This document shows positions 1-7,534 of a DNA stretch of 13,703 nucleotides, piece after piece. The notes beneath the pieces were generated by a model. That model was not told the DNA's origin and made no database searches. It was given only the letters and a program-made list of their open reading frames with translations. The stretch is from JAFDVL01 sp043736395 (GTDB lineage Bacteria > Acidobacteriota > Blastocatellia > RBC074): positions 1 through 13,703 of the forward strand of contig JAYTCQ010000033.1 of NCBI GenBank assembly GCA_043736395.1. Direction: 5' to 3'. Numbering within the stretch: the stretch's first letter is position 1; every line of letters begins with the position of its first letter. Both the position numbers and the translations under genes were made by a program.

Positions 1-42
1 CAGATTTTTCGATCGCGCGGTAAGAAATGCTCATTTGAATTA

Positions 43-136
43 AAAGGTACGATAGGCGTCCCCGCCTGTCGTGCGTTAACTATCCTCTACGATACACCCG
101 ACAACAGCGACAGGCGGGGACGCCTATTGTACCTTT
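43..136. repeat. Long inverted repeat (REPIN-like) abutting the end of the SDR gene
   Basis: Two 29-nt arms, 43-71 and 108-136, are reverse complements except for one position that gives a G-U wobble. The arm core contains AGGCGTCCCCGCCTGTCG, which has its own small GGCG/CGCC palindrome. The loop is 36 nt. The right arm supplies the first two bases of the dehydrogenase stop codon (135-137), so the element sits flush against the gene. It looks like a dispersed extragenic palindrome and could also act as a transcription stop for the leftward gene. Positions 1-42 hold nothing recognisable. Confidence 0.8.
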
Positions 137-980
137 ATTTAAATCCAAGTTGTTTGGCGATGATGTTATCCACCAAGCGCTTCGGCAACAGCTGCGGGAT
201 TGTCCAATTTTTCAATCGTTGAGGGACAATCGCATACCGTACTTTCGGCTTCGCCGTACTCATAATATGCAAAACCAATTCTCCTAATTTTTCAGCGGGC
301 AAACCGTGTTTCCCTGCATTTGTCATATATTTTCTAAAACCGTCCAGGACTTCGCCGTACTCTGTTTTCTCGAATTCTGAAATATCCATTTCATTCGCTT
401 TGTCCCAAATCGGAGTCGAAATCGCGCCGGGGCCAATGATAATTACATCAATCCCAAACAACATTAATTCACGGCGCAGGCTCTCAGAAAGCCCTTCTAA
501 AGCGTGCTTCGAAGCGGCATACGCGCCGACAAATGGTGCGCCGTTCTTTCCACCCACCGAACTCATATTCAGAATTCTGCCTGGCTTCCCTTTCAAACTT
601 CGATCCGCCCCAAGCAGTGGTGTGAACGCCTGAATCGCGATTAACTGTCCTGTCACGTTTACTTCCAATTGCTGACGAAAATCCTGAATCGGTTGATGTA
701 GTAACGGGCCAGGTAAGGCGATGCCTGCATTGTTGACCAGGCCATCAAGCGTTTGCCCGTTTAATTTTTGACGGACAAACTTTGCAGCTTCGTGAACAGC
801 TTTTTCGTCAGTCACATCAAAAACTAATGGAATGAATGCAGCACCAAACTCAGTCACCAGTCGCGCTCCATCTTCGGCTTTGCGTACGCTGCCGAAGACG
901 TGAAAATTATTCGCACAAAGCGTTTTTGTAATGGCGTAACCAATGCCTGTCGAAACTCCGGTAACAACAATATTTTTCAT
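135..980 (-). CDS. Short-chain dehydrogenase/reductase (classical SDR)
   Basis: This is an NAD(P)-dependent oxidoreductase of the classical SDR family, 281 aa, cytoplasmic and with a single Rossmann domain. The glycine-rich nucleotide motif TGVSTGIG is at residues 7-14, and an Arg at 33 after strand 2 suggests NADP(H) preference. DVTD is at 55-58 and NNAG at 83-86. The catalytic tetrad is N108, S140 or S141, Y154 and K158 (YAASK), followed by the PG motif at 184-185. The C-terminal tail of about 60 residues resembles the retinol-dehydrogenase-like SDRs that take lipid or steroid-type substrates, but the substrate cannot be read from sequence. The ATG at 980 is directly followed by the nucleotide-binding strand, so the start is secure. 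No clear Shine-Dalgarno is seen. A hairpin repeat (1007-1074) separates it from the upstream PIG-L gene, so it may be transcribed on its own. Confidence 0.93.
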   Translation of the reverse strand: MKNIVVTGVSTGIGYAITKTLCANNFHVFGSVRKAEDGARLVTEFGAAFIPLVFDVTDEKAVHEAAKFVRQKLNGQTLDGLVNNAGIALPGPLLHQPIQDFRQQLEVNVTGQLIAIQAFTPLLGADRSLKGKPGRILNMSSVGGKNGAPFVGAYAASKHALEGLSESLRRELMLFGIDVIIIGPGAISTPIWDKANEMDISEFEKTEYGEVLDGFRKYMTNAGKHGLPAEKLGELVLHIMSTAKPKVRYAIVPQRLKNWTIPQLLPKRLVDNIIAKQLGFK

Positions 981-1006
981 AATTTTGATGCGTGTTCGCG
1001 TAAAGC

Positions 1007-1074
1007 ACTCTCAATTCTCAACTCTCAATTTTCCTCTCATTTGAGTGAAAAGTTGAGAGTTGAGAATTGAGAGT
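1007..1074. repeat. Perfect 22-bp hairpin with 7-nt tandem-repeat arms
   Basis: Left arm 1007-1028 and right arm 1053-1074 are perfect reverse complements. The stem continues through a T-G wobble and three T-A pairs into an inner CTCA/TGAG hairpin (1036-1045). Each arm is built from a 7-nt unit: CTCAATT (1010-1016), CTCAACT (1017-1023), CTCAATT (1024-1030). It fills most of the 102-nt gap between the PIG-L stop and the SDR start. No good T-tract follows on the minus strand, so it is a poor intrinsic terminator and is more likely a dispersed palindrome. Confidence 0.85.
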
Positions 1075-1082
1075 TATGCGCT

Positions 1083-1856
1083 CTAAACATTAGACCAAGG
1101 TGCGGTGAATAATTCTTTCAATAAATTATGTTGCGGATAGGCATGCCCTAAATGTTGGCGAAACCCTTCAGCAAAATTCACACCAATTTCGGCTCCACGA
1201 TGAGCTGACCAGTGTTTCATGGATTCGATGTAATGATCCATTCCATGTTGCTGTAACAACCAGTTTCGTTGACTTTTATGACAGGCAAGCATTGCAGACT
1301 TCGTTTCAATCTCATCCGAAATATCCACATAAAAATCAGGCGAGATTTCCTTCCCGAAAATATCTTTGCCTTCGATCGCATCAGCGTAATAGAGATGAGG
1401 AATTGCGGCAAGCGGCTTTAAAGGTGAATCATTATCAGTTTTCGCATTCGGCGCGGAAGCTGCAAAACAAGCAGCTCTAACTATCAATGAAGTCTGTTCA
1501 TGATCGGTCATATAATCCTGCGGCGAATGCGTGAATACCAAAATTGGATTCGTCCGACGAATGATTTCCAGCGCCGCTTGCACCGCTTTTTTTCCAAACG
1601 TGACGAAAAAATCCTTTTGCTGCGCACATTGATAATCGGCACCCAAAACCGCTGCCGCCTGCTGCGCTTCGATGTAACGAACACTTGCAATTTCTTCGTT
1701 GGTTAATTCTGCGCTGCCGCCATCCCCTGCGGTCATCGTCGCGATGTGAATCGCAAAGCCCTGTTTTTTCAGACGTGCTAGCGTACCCGCGCACAAAAAT
1801 TCGGCATCATCAGGATGCGCCATAAACGCCAGAATATTTTTATTTTCCTGACTCAT
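1083..1856 (-). CDS. PIG-L family (LmbE-like) zinc-dependent N-acetyl-sugar deacetylase
   Basis: 257-aa PIG-L/LmbE-family hydrolase. This family removes N-acetyl groups from sugar conjugates, as MshB, BshB and GlcNAc-PI deacetylase do. The zinc motif AHPDDAE is at residues 13-19 (H14, D17 expected ligands, D16 expected base). The second motif H-S-P-Q-D-Y-x2-D-H-E is at 110-120, giving the third ligand H119. An R60-x2-E63 follows the TAGDGG stretch, as is typical of the fold. The frame is open further upstream to 2057, but that part lies inside the neighbouring gene and looks like shadow sequence. The ATG at 1856 directly precedes the first beta strand and was chosen. Only four bases (TTTT) separate it from the stop codon of the propeller/phosphoesterase gene, so the two are almost certainly co-transcribed and may be translationally coupled. 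A bacillithiol-type role is possible, but no thiol-pathway neighbour is present, so the substrate is left open. Confidence 0.92.
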   Translation of the reverse strand: MSQENKNILAFMAHPDDAEFLCAGTLARLKKQGFAIHIATMTAGDGGSAELTNEEIASVRYIEAQQAAAVLGADYQCAQQKDFFVTFGKKAVQAALEIIRRTNPILVFTHSPQDYMTDHEQTSLIVRAACFAASAPNAKTDNDSPLKPLAAIPHLYYADAIEGKDIFGKEISPDFYVDISDEIETKSAMLACHKSQRNWLLQQHGMDHYIESMKHWSAHRGAEIGVNFAEGFRQHLGHAYPQHNLLKELFTAPWSNV

Positions 1857-1860
1857 AAAA

Positions 1861-4686
1861 TTATTTTCCCAGTTCGCTCGCCATTCTCCGATGCTCTTCC
1901 AGAAAGTCTTCGGGATCATCCAACCGTGTCTTGTTGCTGGATGATTTTGAAAGCAATGATTTCTTTTCATCAAAAATTCGCGTATCAATCGGAAGGCAAT
2001 TGTAGGGCGTAATATCAGGCTGATCAGTAAATGCTTCGCGCAAATCAGCCGTCGCAAAATCGTATTGATTCAGCGGCGGCATCCCTAAAATCAAATTAAT
2101 CGTTTTAAAAATACTGGCAATGCTCGTGTGCGTACGTGTCGCGTATCCGCGTTTCGTATAAGGGCTAATCACCATCAACAAGCTCCGATGCGCATCAATG
2201 CTGTCCAATCCGCCTTGCGCGTCATCTTCCGTGATGATGATCGCCATATTTTTCCAGTACGGCGTATGCGATAACATTTCAATAATTCGTCCAAGCGCCA
2301 GATCGTTATCAGCCACATAACTCGAACGATACGGGTAACCATCTTCAGGTCGCTCCCCCGCCATGTGATCATTCGGCAAATAAATATTCAGGAAACCCGG
2401 CATTGGCTCTTTGCCGTCCAGATATTTTGTCTTGAAATCTTTCTGAAATTGCTGCCATCGAAAGGTGTCCGAAACGTTCATATTGAACGTCGGAAAATCA
2501 CGCGCCGTATTGTCAAATAAGGGCTTCGGCATCGGAAAGTTCACTGGCAGCCGTGCGCCTGTTGGCTCAAATTCTTTTTCTTCTTCAATGCCGCCCAGCT
2601 CATAACCTTCGCCGTAATTGCGGAATTTTATGTTGGATCGAAACAGGTGTTCCCACACCGAACCCGCCTCTAAATAATCTTCCGGCGCGAGCGCAGCGGC
2701 GGAACCAGCGTACGTCAATCGCCCCGGCGAATTCGGAGTCAGACGAAAATCATGGTGGCCTCCATAGCTTGCCGCCATGCTCGTTTCGACCCAGGCGTTT
2801 GGATAGACTCCCGCCAGCCAACGATGCCCGTCAGCCGAAACATCAGCGTCCAAATAAAAATTATCAGAGAACGCAAATTGTCTCACGAGTGCATGATGGT
2901 TCGGCGAAACGTTCACATCCCGCAAGGCAATTTTATTTGCTTTATCAAACACGTTCGATTTCTCTCCGAGGGTTGTTAACATTGGGTCTGCGCGTAAATT
3001 GCGTCCCGAAGAATCCTGCGGGATGTCGCCAAAAACCTGATCGTAGGTTCGATTTTCTTTCGTGATAAAAACAACGTACTTAATTTGTTCGCTGGGCTTT
3101 CCGTATTCGCTTGGAACGACACTTTTCGCAGGCTCAGCAGTTGATACATCGAAGCCGTTATTTTTGATGACCTGTTCGGTCTCAGCGCTGAGTTCTTTAT
3201 CAGAAGGAATTTTTACAACTGAGACGACACCCTTTTGTAATGCGGCTACGGCTGATCCTTCTGGGCCAGGTTTAAAATTTGCACCGCCATTCGGGCCAGA
3301 GCCGAAACCTTTAGAATTGGCAACAAATAATGATTTTCCGTCATCGCTTAGCGCCAGTTGCGAAGGAAACCACGCCGTCGGAATGTGCCCAAGAACCTGC
3401 AATTTTTCCGCATCAATCACGGCAACGGCATTGATGCCAGCTTCGGCAACGTACAGCCGTTTTTCATCTTTGCTGAGCGTCATTCCAAACGGAATTTGCC
3501 CACGCAAACGCTTGAGAATTATTTCCTGTTCAGTACTAACGGTATAGCCCTGCTTCCGCCATCGCTTCATCAATTCCGTAAAAAGATTGAGGTTGATGGT
3601 AGCCGTGACTTTGCCGGACGAGGCATCTACCACAGTCACGCTGTCATTATTTGTATTGCTGACGAAAATTCTTTTTTTTCCAGCTACAACACCGCTTGGG
3701 CTGCTGCTGCCAACTACTTTTAATCCATTCGCAGTTTCTCCGATCAAACGCCCGGTCTTGGTGTTAGTGAGCAATTTCAAGCCTCCACCGTCACCAATTT
3801 CATAGCTCCAAACCGAAGATGCATCTTCTACATTTGGATCACCCAAACCAGGCACGCGCTTCCCTTCGACCGTAATTCCGTTTTTGGATTCTTCAGTATT
3901 GAAAGCAAATGGCGGAAACGACAGCCCGGTATCTTTTGGATTTTTTGGATCGTACCCCTCAATTAACGAATATCGAAAAACGCCAACATTCGTTACAAAT
4001 AATTTTTTCTCATCCGGCGAAAGAGCAATTGAAAATGGAGCGCGCCCGGTCGGCAAACTCCTCAAAACTTTTTGCTGCGTCGTGTCAATTACCGCGACTC
4101 GATAATTCGCCTGATCCAGCACAAATAAATATTTGCCATCCCGCGTCAATTTCATTTCTCCGAGAAAACTATTTTGAAATTTTTCGTCGTTGAGTTTGAT
4201 GGTGGCGAGACGCTTTTTTTCGATCAAATCAAAAACAAAAACACTTCCCTGATTTCCGCCCGAAGCATACAGCGTGCGATTATCCGGCGCGATGCTCAGC
4301 CCCATAAACACTGTCCTAAACTCTTCATCGTCATCATCTTTGATTTTAGAATTTCGGTATCGTTCGCGATCTGCTTTGATTTGTTCGAGTTTAGGTTTGT
4401 CGTTTTGTAAATCGGTGAGAATTGAAAGTGCGAACGGTTCCGTACCGTTGCACGAAGCGACGAGAATTTTCTGATCAGGGCTGAGTGCCAAGCCGAATGG
4501 ATGCGCCGCTACGACGGTATGATTTCCGCGCGGCGTCAAGACGCGTCCATTCGGCAATACCGTTGCGTTTGGACTGTTGCTTGCCAATCGTTCACCAGCC
4601 GGCGCGGTCAGAGCTGCGAGATTAATTGGACGCTGACGAATCGGTGCGAAAATCAAAACCACGGCGATGAAGATTAACTTTTTCAT
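1861..4686 (-). CDS. Secreted YVTN beta-propeller / phosphoesterase fusion protein
   Basis: 941-aa exported protein in two parts. After an N-terminal hydrophobic signal segment (about residues 3-15), residues about 35-500 form a beta-propeller of YVTN/YncE type. It contains repeated 'LSPD(E/Q)KKLFV-N' blades such as IALSPDEKKLFVTN and LALSDDGKSLFVANS. Residues about 535-910 form a phosphoesterase domain of the phospholipase C/acid phosphatase (alkaline-phosphatase-like) superfamily. Its signature KENRTYDQVFGD starts at 543, and ITEDDAQGG with the following DAHR lies near 819-830, where metal-ligand Asp/His residues are expected. The propeller is probably for binding or assembly and the C-terminal domain hydrolyses a phosphate ester. 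The substrate is not predictable. The ATG at 4686 (MKKLIFIAVV) starts a signal peptide and is preferred over an in-frame start 8 codons upstream. The PIG-L deacetylase follows 4 nt downstream. Such fusions are common in Acidobacteriota (family knowledge). Confidence 0.9.
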   Translation of the reverse strand: MKKLIFIAVVLIFAPIRQRPINLAALTAPAGERLASNSPNATVLPNGRVLTPRGNHTVVAAHPFGLALSPDQKILVASCNGTEPFALSILTDLQNDKPKLEQIKADRERYRNSKIKDDDDEEFRTVFMGLSIAPDNRTLYASGGNQGSVFVFDLIEKKRLATIKLNDEKFQNSFLGEMKLTRDGKYLFVLDQANYRVAVIDTTQQKVLRSLPTGRAPFSIALSPDEKKLFVTNVGVFRYSLIEGYDPKNPKDTGLSFPPFAFNTEESKNGITVEGKRVPGLGDPNVEDASSVWSYEIGDGGGLKLLTNTKTGRLIGETANGLKVVGSSSPSGVVAGKKRIFVSNTNNDSVTVVDASSGKVTATINLNLFTELMKRWRKQGYTVSTEQEIILKRLRGQIPFGMTLSKDEKRLYVAEAGINAVAVIDAEKLQVLGHIPTAWFPSQLALSDDGKSLFVANSKGFGSGPNGGANFKPGPEGSAVAALQKGVVSVVKIPSDKELSAETEQVIKNNGFDVSTAEPAKSVVPSEYGKPSEQIKYVVFITKENRTYDQVFGDIPQDSSGRNLRADPMLTTLGEKSNVFDKANKIALRDVNVSPNHHALVRQFAFSDNFYLDADVSADGHRWLAGVYPNAWVETSMAASYGGHHDFRLTPNSPGRLTYAGSAAALAPEDYLEAGSVWEHLFRSNIKFRNYGEGYELGGIEEEKEFEPTGARLPVNFPMPKPLFDNTARDFPTFNMNVSDTFRWQQFQKDFKTKYLDGKEPMPGFLNIYLPNDHMAGERPEDGYPYRSSYVADNDLALGRIIEMLSHTPYWKNMAIIITEDDAQGGLDSIDAHRSLLMVISPYTKRGYATRTHTSIASIFKTINLILGMPPLNQYDFATADLREAFTDQPDITPYNCLPIDTRIFDEKKSLLSKSSSNKTRLDDPEDFLEEHRRMASELGK

Positions 4687-4716
4687 GAGCAATAATTTGT
4701 AGCAAACCACGGTGGG

Positions 4717-4754
4717 GAGTCAGTACCACCTGCGGTAGCGGGTGGTACTGACTC
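4717..4754. repeat. REP-like perfect palindrome between two minus-strand genes
   Basis: GAGTCAGTACCACC (4717-4730) and GGTGGTACTGACTC (4741-4754) are perfect reverse complements. The 10-nt centre adds a T-G wobble and two G-C pairs around a GGTA tetraloop, giving a stem of about 17 bp. It begins 8 nt past the stop codon of the MetE-like gene and ends about 30 nt before the propeller/phosphoesterase start. It has no T-tract on the minus strand. It looks like a dispersed extragenic palindrome that could attenuate or stabilise the transcript end. Confidence 0.85.
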
Positions 4755-4762
4755 GAGGTCAA

Positions 4763-5776
4763 CTAACGACCTAAAAACAAATCGCGACCTTTGACTAAAT
4801 TCGCAATTTTACGATCGGCGATGGAGCGCTTATTCATCCAGAATCCGCAATCAGGATGCACCCAGGTGATACGACCTTCGCCCATTATTTTCGCGGCAGT
4901 TTCGATGCGTTGCGCGACGATTCCAGGGGTTTCGACCGTATTCACTTTGATGTCAATCACGCCGATGCCCAGTCCGATTTTGGGATCAAGTTCTTCCTTG
5001 AAAAATTGTAGTTCGTCATAGCCGCGAAACGCCATTTCGAGAACGACGTGATCGCAGTGCAGGCGATTCAAAAAACCAATCAGCTTCGCCCATTCGCCAC
5101 GTTGAATGGATTGTCCGCCGTAATTTCCAAAGCACAAATGAACGCCTTTTTCTTTGGCTTTGGTTGCTGCATCCAGCACGACGTTGATTGCTGCTGCCGC
5201 CCATTCTGCTTCGTCGGGATGCCCGGTAATATTGGCTTCATCAATCTGAATTACTTCAGGATCAAGCTCCGCGACCTGATTTGCTAATGCATTCGCCAAG
5301 CCCATCGCCAAATCCGCCTGATTGCCGTAGTAATGATCCATCAGCGTTTTGCAGAGCATGTGCGGCCCCGTCAACGTGAATTTCATGGCGTGACTGGTAC
5401 AAGCACGTGCACGACGATAATCTGCGCCTAAGCTTAACGTGCCTTCATTGATCGGGCCTTCGACGACTCCGGCGGGAGCGGCGCGAAATCCCATTCCGGC
5501 CAGCTTCTGAAATTCAGCCAGATCAGTGCGGGTAATTTCATTGCGAATGCCGCCCATTGGACGAATAAAATATTCGATCATCCCGTTGGTATCGGGATGG
5601 TTTATGTCCCACCTATACAGTTCTCCATCGGCGACGACATCAATGCCAGCAAGTTCTTGCAGCTTGAAAACAACTTGGGTAGCGTCAATTAAAGCCTGCT
5701 GACTGGGCATTCCAATTAACCATTCAGGGACGGGATAAGAACCGACTACGGTGGTGCGAATTGAGGGTATACTCAC
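4763..5776 (-). CDS. Stand-alone MetE-core (cobalamin-independent type) methionine synthase family protein
   Basis: 337-aa protein equivalent to the catalytic C-terminal barrel of MetE (TIM-barrel, UROD/MetE-like). It lacks the N-terminal folate-binding half found in the usual MetE of about 750 aa. Zinc ligands for the homocysteine thiolate are visible in order: H213 and C215 (HLCFGNYGG), E247 (VVLEMAF) and C310 (HPDCGF). The IQIDE motif is at 176-180 and the N-terminal strand TTVVGSYP at 8-15. In family terms it transfers a methyl group to homocysteine to give methionine in the cytoplasm. Single-domain members are known to use methyl donors other than methyl-tetrahydrofolate polyglutamate, and some act in degradation pathways. 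The start codon is GTG at 5776, with GGAG about 7 nt upstream. A palindromic element follows its stop and a REPIN-like element lies upstream. No SAM riboswitch or corrinoid partner gene is seen nearby. Confidence 0.88.
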   Translation of the reverse strand: MSIPSIRTTVVGSYPVPEWLIGMPSQQALIDATQVVFKLQELAGIDVVADGELYRWDINHPDTNGMIEYFIRPMGGIRNEITRTDLAEFQKLAGMGFRAAPAGVVEGPINEGTLSLGADYRRARACTSHAMKFTLTGPHMLCKTLMDHYYGNQADLAMGLANALANQVAELDPEVIQIDEANITGHPDEAEWAAAAINVVLDAATKAKEKGVHLCFGNYGGQSIQRGEWAKLIGFLNRLHCDHVVLEMAFRGYDELQFFKEELDPKIGLGIGVIDIKVNTVETPGIVAQRIETAAKIMGEGRITWVHPDCGFWMNKRSIADRKIANLVKGRDLFLGR

Positions 5777-5844
5777 GAAATTCTCCAGAGGTAAAATATT
5801 TTTTTGATAAGAAAAATGCTACAGGCAAGATACTGTACGTTTTA

Positions 5845-5993
5845 ACTGGAGCGCAAGCGTCTCGCTTGCATGCAGCGAGCTAAGCAATGCTGATGAGGCG
5901 TCCACCAGGATTTATTTTCGATTCAAGTGATTCCTTTGCGAGAGGACAGCGAGGCTTCGCCCGCTGTGGCAAGCAAGATGCTTGCGCACCAGT
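5845..5993. repeat. REPIN-like element: two inverted hairpin units
   Basis: Unit A (plus strand, 5845-5869) and unit B (minus strand, 5993-5969) share 22 of 25 positions in inverted orientation, beginning ACTGG(A/T)GCGCAAGC. Each unit folds by itself: A as GCAAGCG-TCT-CGCTTGC and B as GCAAGCA-TCT-TGCTTGC. The two differences inside the stem are the two halves of one base pair (G-C versus A-T), so pairing is kept. After each unit comes a related CAGCG(A/G)GC tract. Between the units, 5946-5967 forms another hairpin (ACAGCG-A-GGC/GCCCGCTGT). The element fills the gap between the MetE-like start and the deacetylase stop, ending 5 nt before that stop codon. Confidence 0.85.
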
Positions 5994-5998
5994 CAGGA

Positions 5999-7516
5999 TT
6001 ATTTTTTCATCACGGCGGGCTTCAACGTCCACGCCTGAAGCTTTGCCAATTCCATAATCTTCGGGGCGTGAAAACCTTCGGGATGAATTACCCAATTGAA
6101 AATTTTCGGATCATCATCGGCAACGTATTTGTCAGCAGTGAAATTGCCTTCCAGTAGGAGTGTTTCATTTGGATGTTTAAAGTCTCGACCTGATAAATAG
6201 GTTTGCTCAACTTCCCAAGCAAGTGTAGCAAGATAATCAGCAGGCGAAATATTTAATGAGCCTATCCAAACCGAGTTTGGGATTCGTCCATTATTTTTAC
6301 AAAATTCTGACACATCCGCTACGGCTTCGTAAAATTTTTCTTTGCTTACTCGTATAGGTCGGATTAATCCTATCGGCTTCTTAAAGTCTCTCGTTGGCGC
6401 TTGCAAAGGCTTCAATAGAATAGGGATATATTTCCTTTGATGAGATGTAAGTGCTCTTTCTGTGAGTAGATGAAAAGCATCTGAGGGTGAGAGCCAATCA
6501 TCGAACACATGTGTGAAAGTAATTACCTTCTTAATCGCTCGTGAAAGTCTGATAAGTTCGGGCTGGTCATAAGTTTTATTCAACGCCTCATCTTCGTATA
6601 CTTTCTCAAGATCATTAGTCGTCAAGTATTTCACACCCTCCTGCATCTTAATAAATTTAACATATTCCTCAAAATCCTGAAACGCCTTTTCCGTCTCTTC
6701 CCTGCTGCGCGTCTTCGGCAATTTCCAATCCTTATTTTCAGGATTCGCGCCCCGGCTAAAATTCACGCCATCCCAAAATTCCTGATGTACCCATTCACAC
6801 GGATGATAATAAATGCTGATCGTACCGCCGCCTTTTGCTTTCAATTTTTCGTACGCGGCTAAGAATTTCGCTTTGCCGTTTGCCAGATTATTTTCGCCAA
6901 ACAATTCCATCCGTACGACATTCGAACGCATCTTGAAAATGTTCAGCATCCCGCCGTAATAAAACGGCTGATCGTCAATGCCGACGTGATTGGCTTCGTC
7001 GAGGTAAACGTTGATGCCCATTTTTTTCAGCGCCGGATACGCCTGCGGCCCCCACGAACTACCGGGTTGACCGTAACAGCTTGGCGTTTGTCCGAAAATC
7101 CTTTGGATGTCTTTCACGCCTTGCGATTCACGGGCGTAGAATTCGGCGACGCCTTCGTCCCAATCAGTATTTTGCAAATATTCTGCTGGCGTTGGATGCT
7201 GGCTGTGCAAATTTGAATGATAGCCGATCTCGTGTTTTTTCAAGGCTTCGATGACGTCTTTGCGTCCACGTTGTTCAAGTACTCGCGCCTTTTCACCAAC
7301 GACTTTGAAGGTAGCTTTGATGCCCAAACGCGTCAGCATTTCCGCCAATCTTTTGGCAGCGTCATCGCTTTGCGGGAGGACGTAATCTTCCGTGTCAAAC
7401 CAGAGCGTCACGTTAATGGGAGGTGTCTGCGCTTGAATGCGCGAAGAAAAGGAAGCCAACAGAAACAGAAAAACAAATTTCGAAATTTTAAGCAGGGGCG
7501 AGAAACGGTTGTTCAT
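5999..7516 (-). CDS. Exported polysaccharide deacetylase (NodB fold) with C-terminal repeat region
   Basis: 505-aa secreted protein. Residues 1-29 are a signal peptide (KFVFLFLLASFSSRIQAQ). Residues about 34-290 form a NodB-type carbohydrate esterase-4 domain. Motif 1 is FDTEDY (40-45, catalytic base and metal Asp), motif 2 is H100-S-N-L-H104 (the two metal His), a CYGQPGSSWGP loop replaces the usual R-x-P motif, and YYHP gives a late His. In the family this removes N-acetyl groups from envelope or exopolysaccharide sugars. Residues about 330-440 carry two similar segments, LSPSDAFHLLTERAL and NNGRIPNSVWIGSLNISPADYLATLAWEV (408-436), which resemble pseudomurein-binding-type repeats and may bind glycan. 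The ATG at 7516 has GAGGAG five nt upstream, so the start is secure. It lies 18 nt downstream of the zinc-ribbon gene, in one operon. Confidence 0.88.
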   Translation of the reverse strand: MNNRFSPLLKISKFVFLFLLASFSSRIQAQTPPINVTLWFDTEDYVLPQSDDAAKRLAEMLTRLGIKATFKVVGEKARVLEQRGRKDVIEALKKHEIGYHSNLHSQHPTPAEYLQNTDWDEGVAEFYARESQGVKDIQRIFGQTPSCYGQPGSSWGPQAYPALKKMGINVYLDEANHVGIDDQPFYYGGMLNIFKMRSNVVRMELFGENNLANGKAKFLAAYEKLKAKGGGTISIYYHPCEWVHQEFWDGVNFSRGANPENKDWKLPKTRSREETEKAFQDFEEYVKFIKMQEGVKYLTTNDLEKVYEDEALNKTYDQPELIRLSRAIKKVITFTHVFDDWLSPSDAFHLLTERALTSHQRKYIPILLKPLQAPTRDFKKPIGLIRPIRVSKEKFYEAVADVSEFCKNNGRIPNSVWIGSLNISPADYLATLAWEVEQTYLSGRDFKHPNETLLLEGNFTADKYVADDDPKIFNWVIHPEGFHAPKIMELAKLQAWTLKPAVMKK

Positions 7517-7534
7517 GATTTCTCCTCAAAATAT

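Noticed and set aside
1857..2057. 67-residue N-terminal extension of the PIG-L protein
   Set aside because: It overlaps the end of the phosphoesterase gene in another frame and has no resemblance to PIG-L proteins. The ATG at 1856 precedes the first conserved strand.
2553..3065. 170-codon plus-strand open frame
   Set aside because: It is antisense to the phosphoesterase domain, and its translation is Arg/Pro-rich with no motif, typical of a shadow frame.
3062..3547. 161-codon plus-strand open frame
   Set aside because: It is antisense to the beta-propeller repeats; the periodic look is inherited from the real gene on the other strand.
5777..5844. SAM or cobalamin riboswitch upstream of the MetE-like gene
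   Set aside because: The leader is only about 70 nt before the repeat element, is A/T-rich and shows no conserved riboswitch core or stacked helices.
5845..5993. CRISPR array
   Set aside because: The repeat units are inverted and not direct, there are only two, and there are no equal-length spacers.
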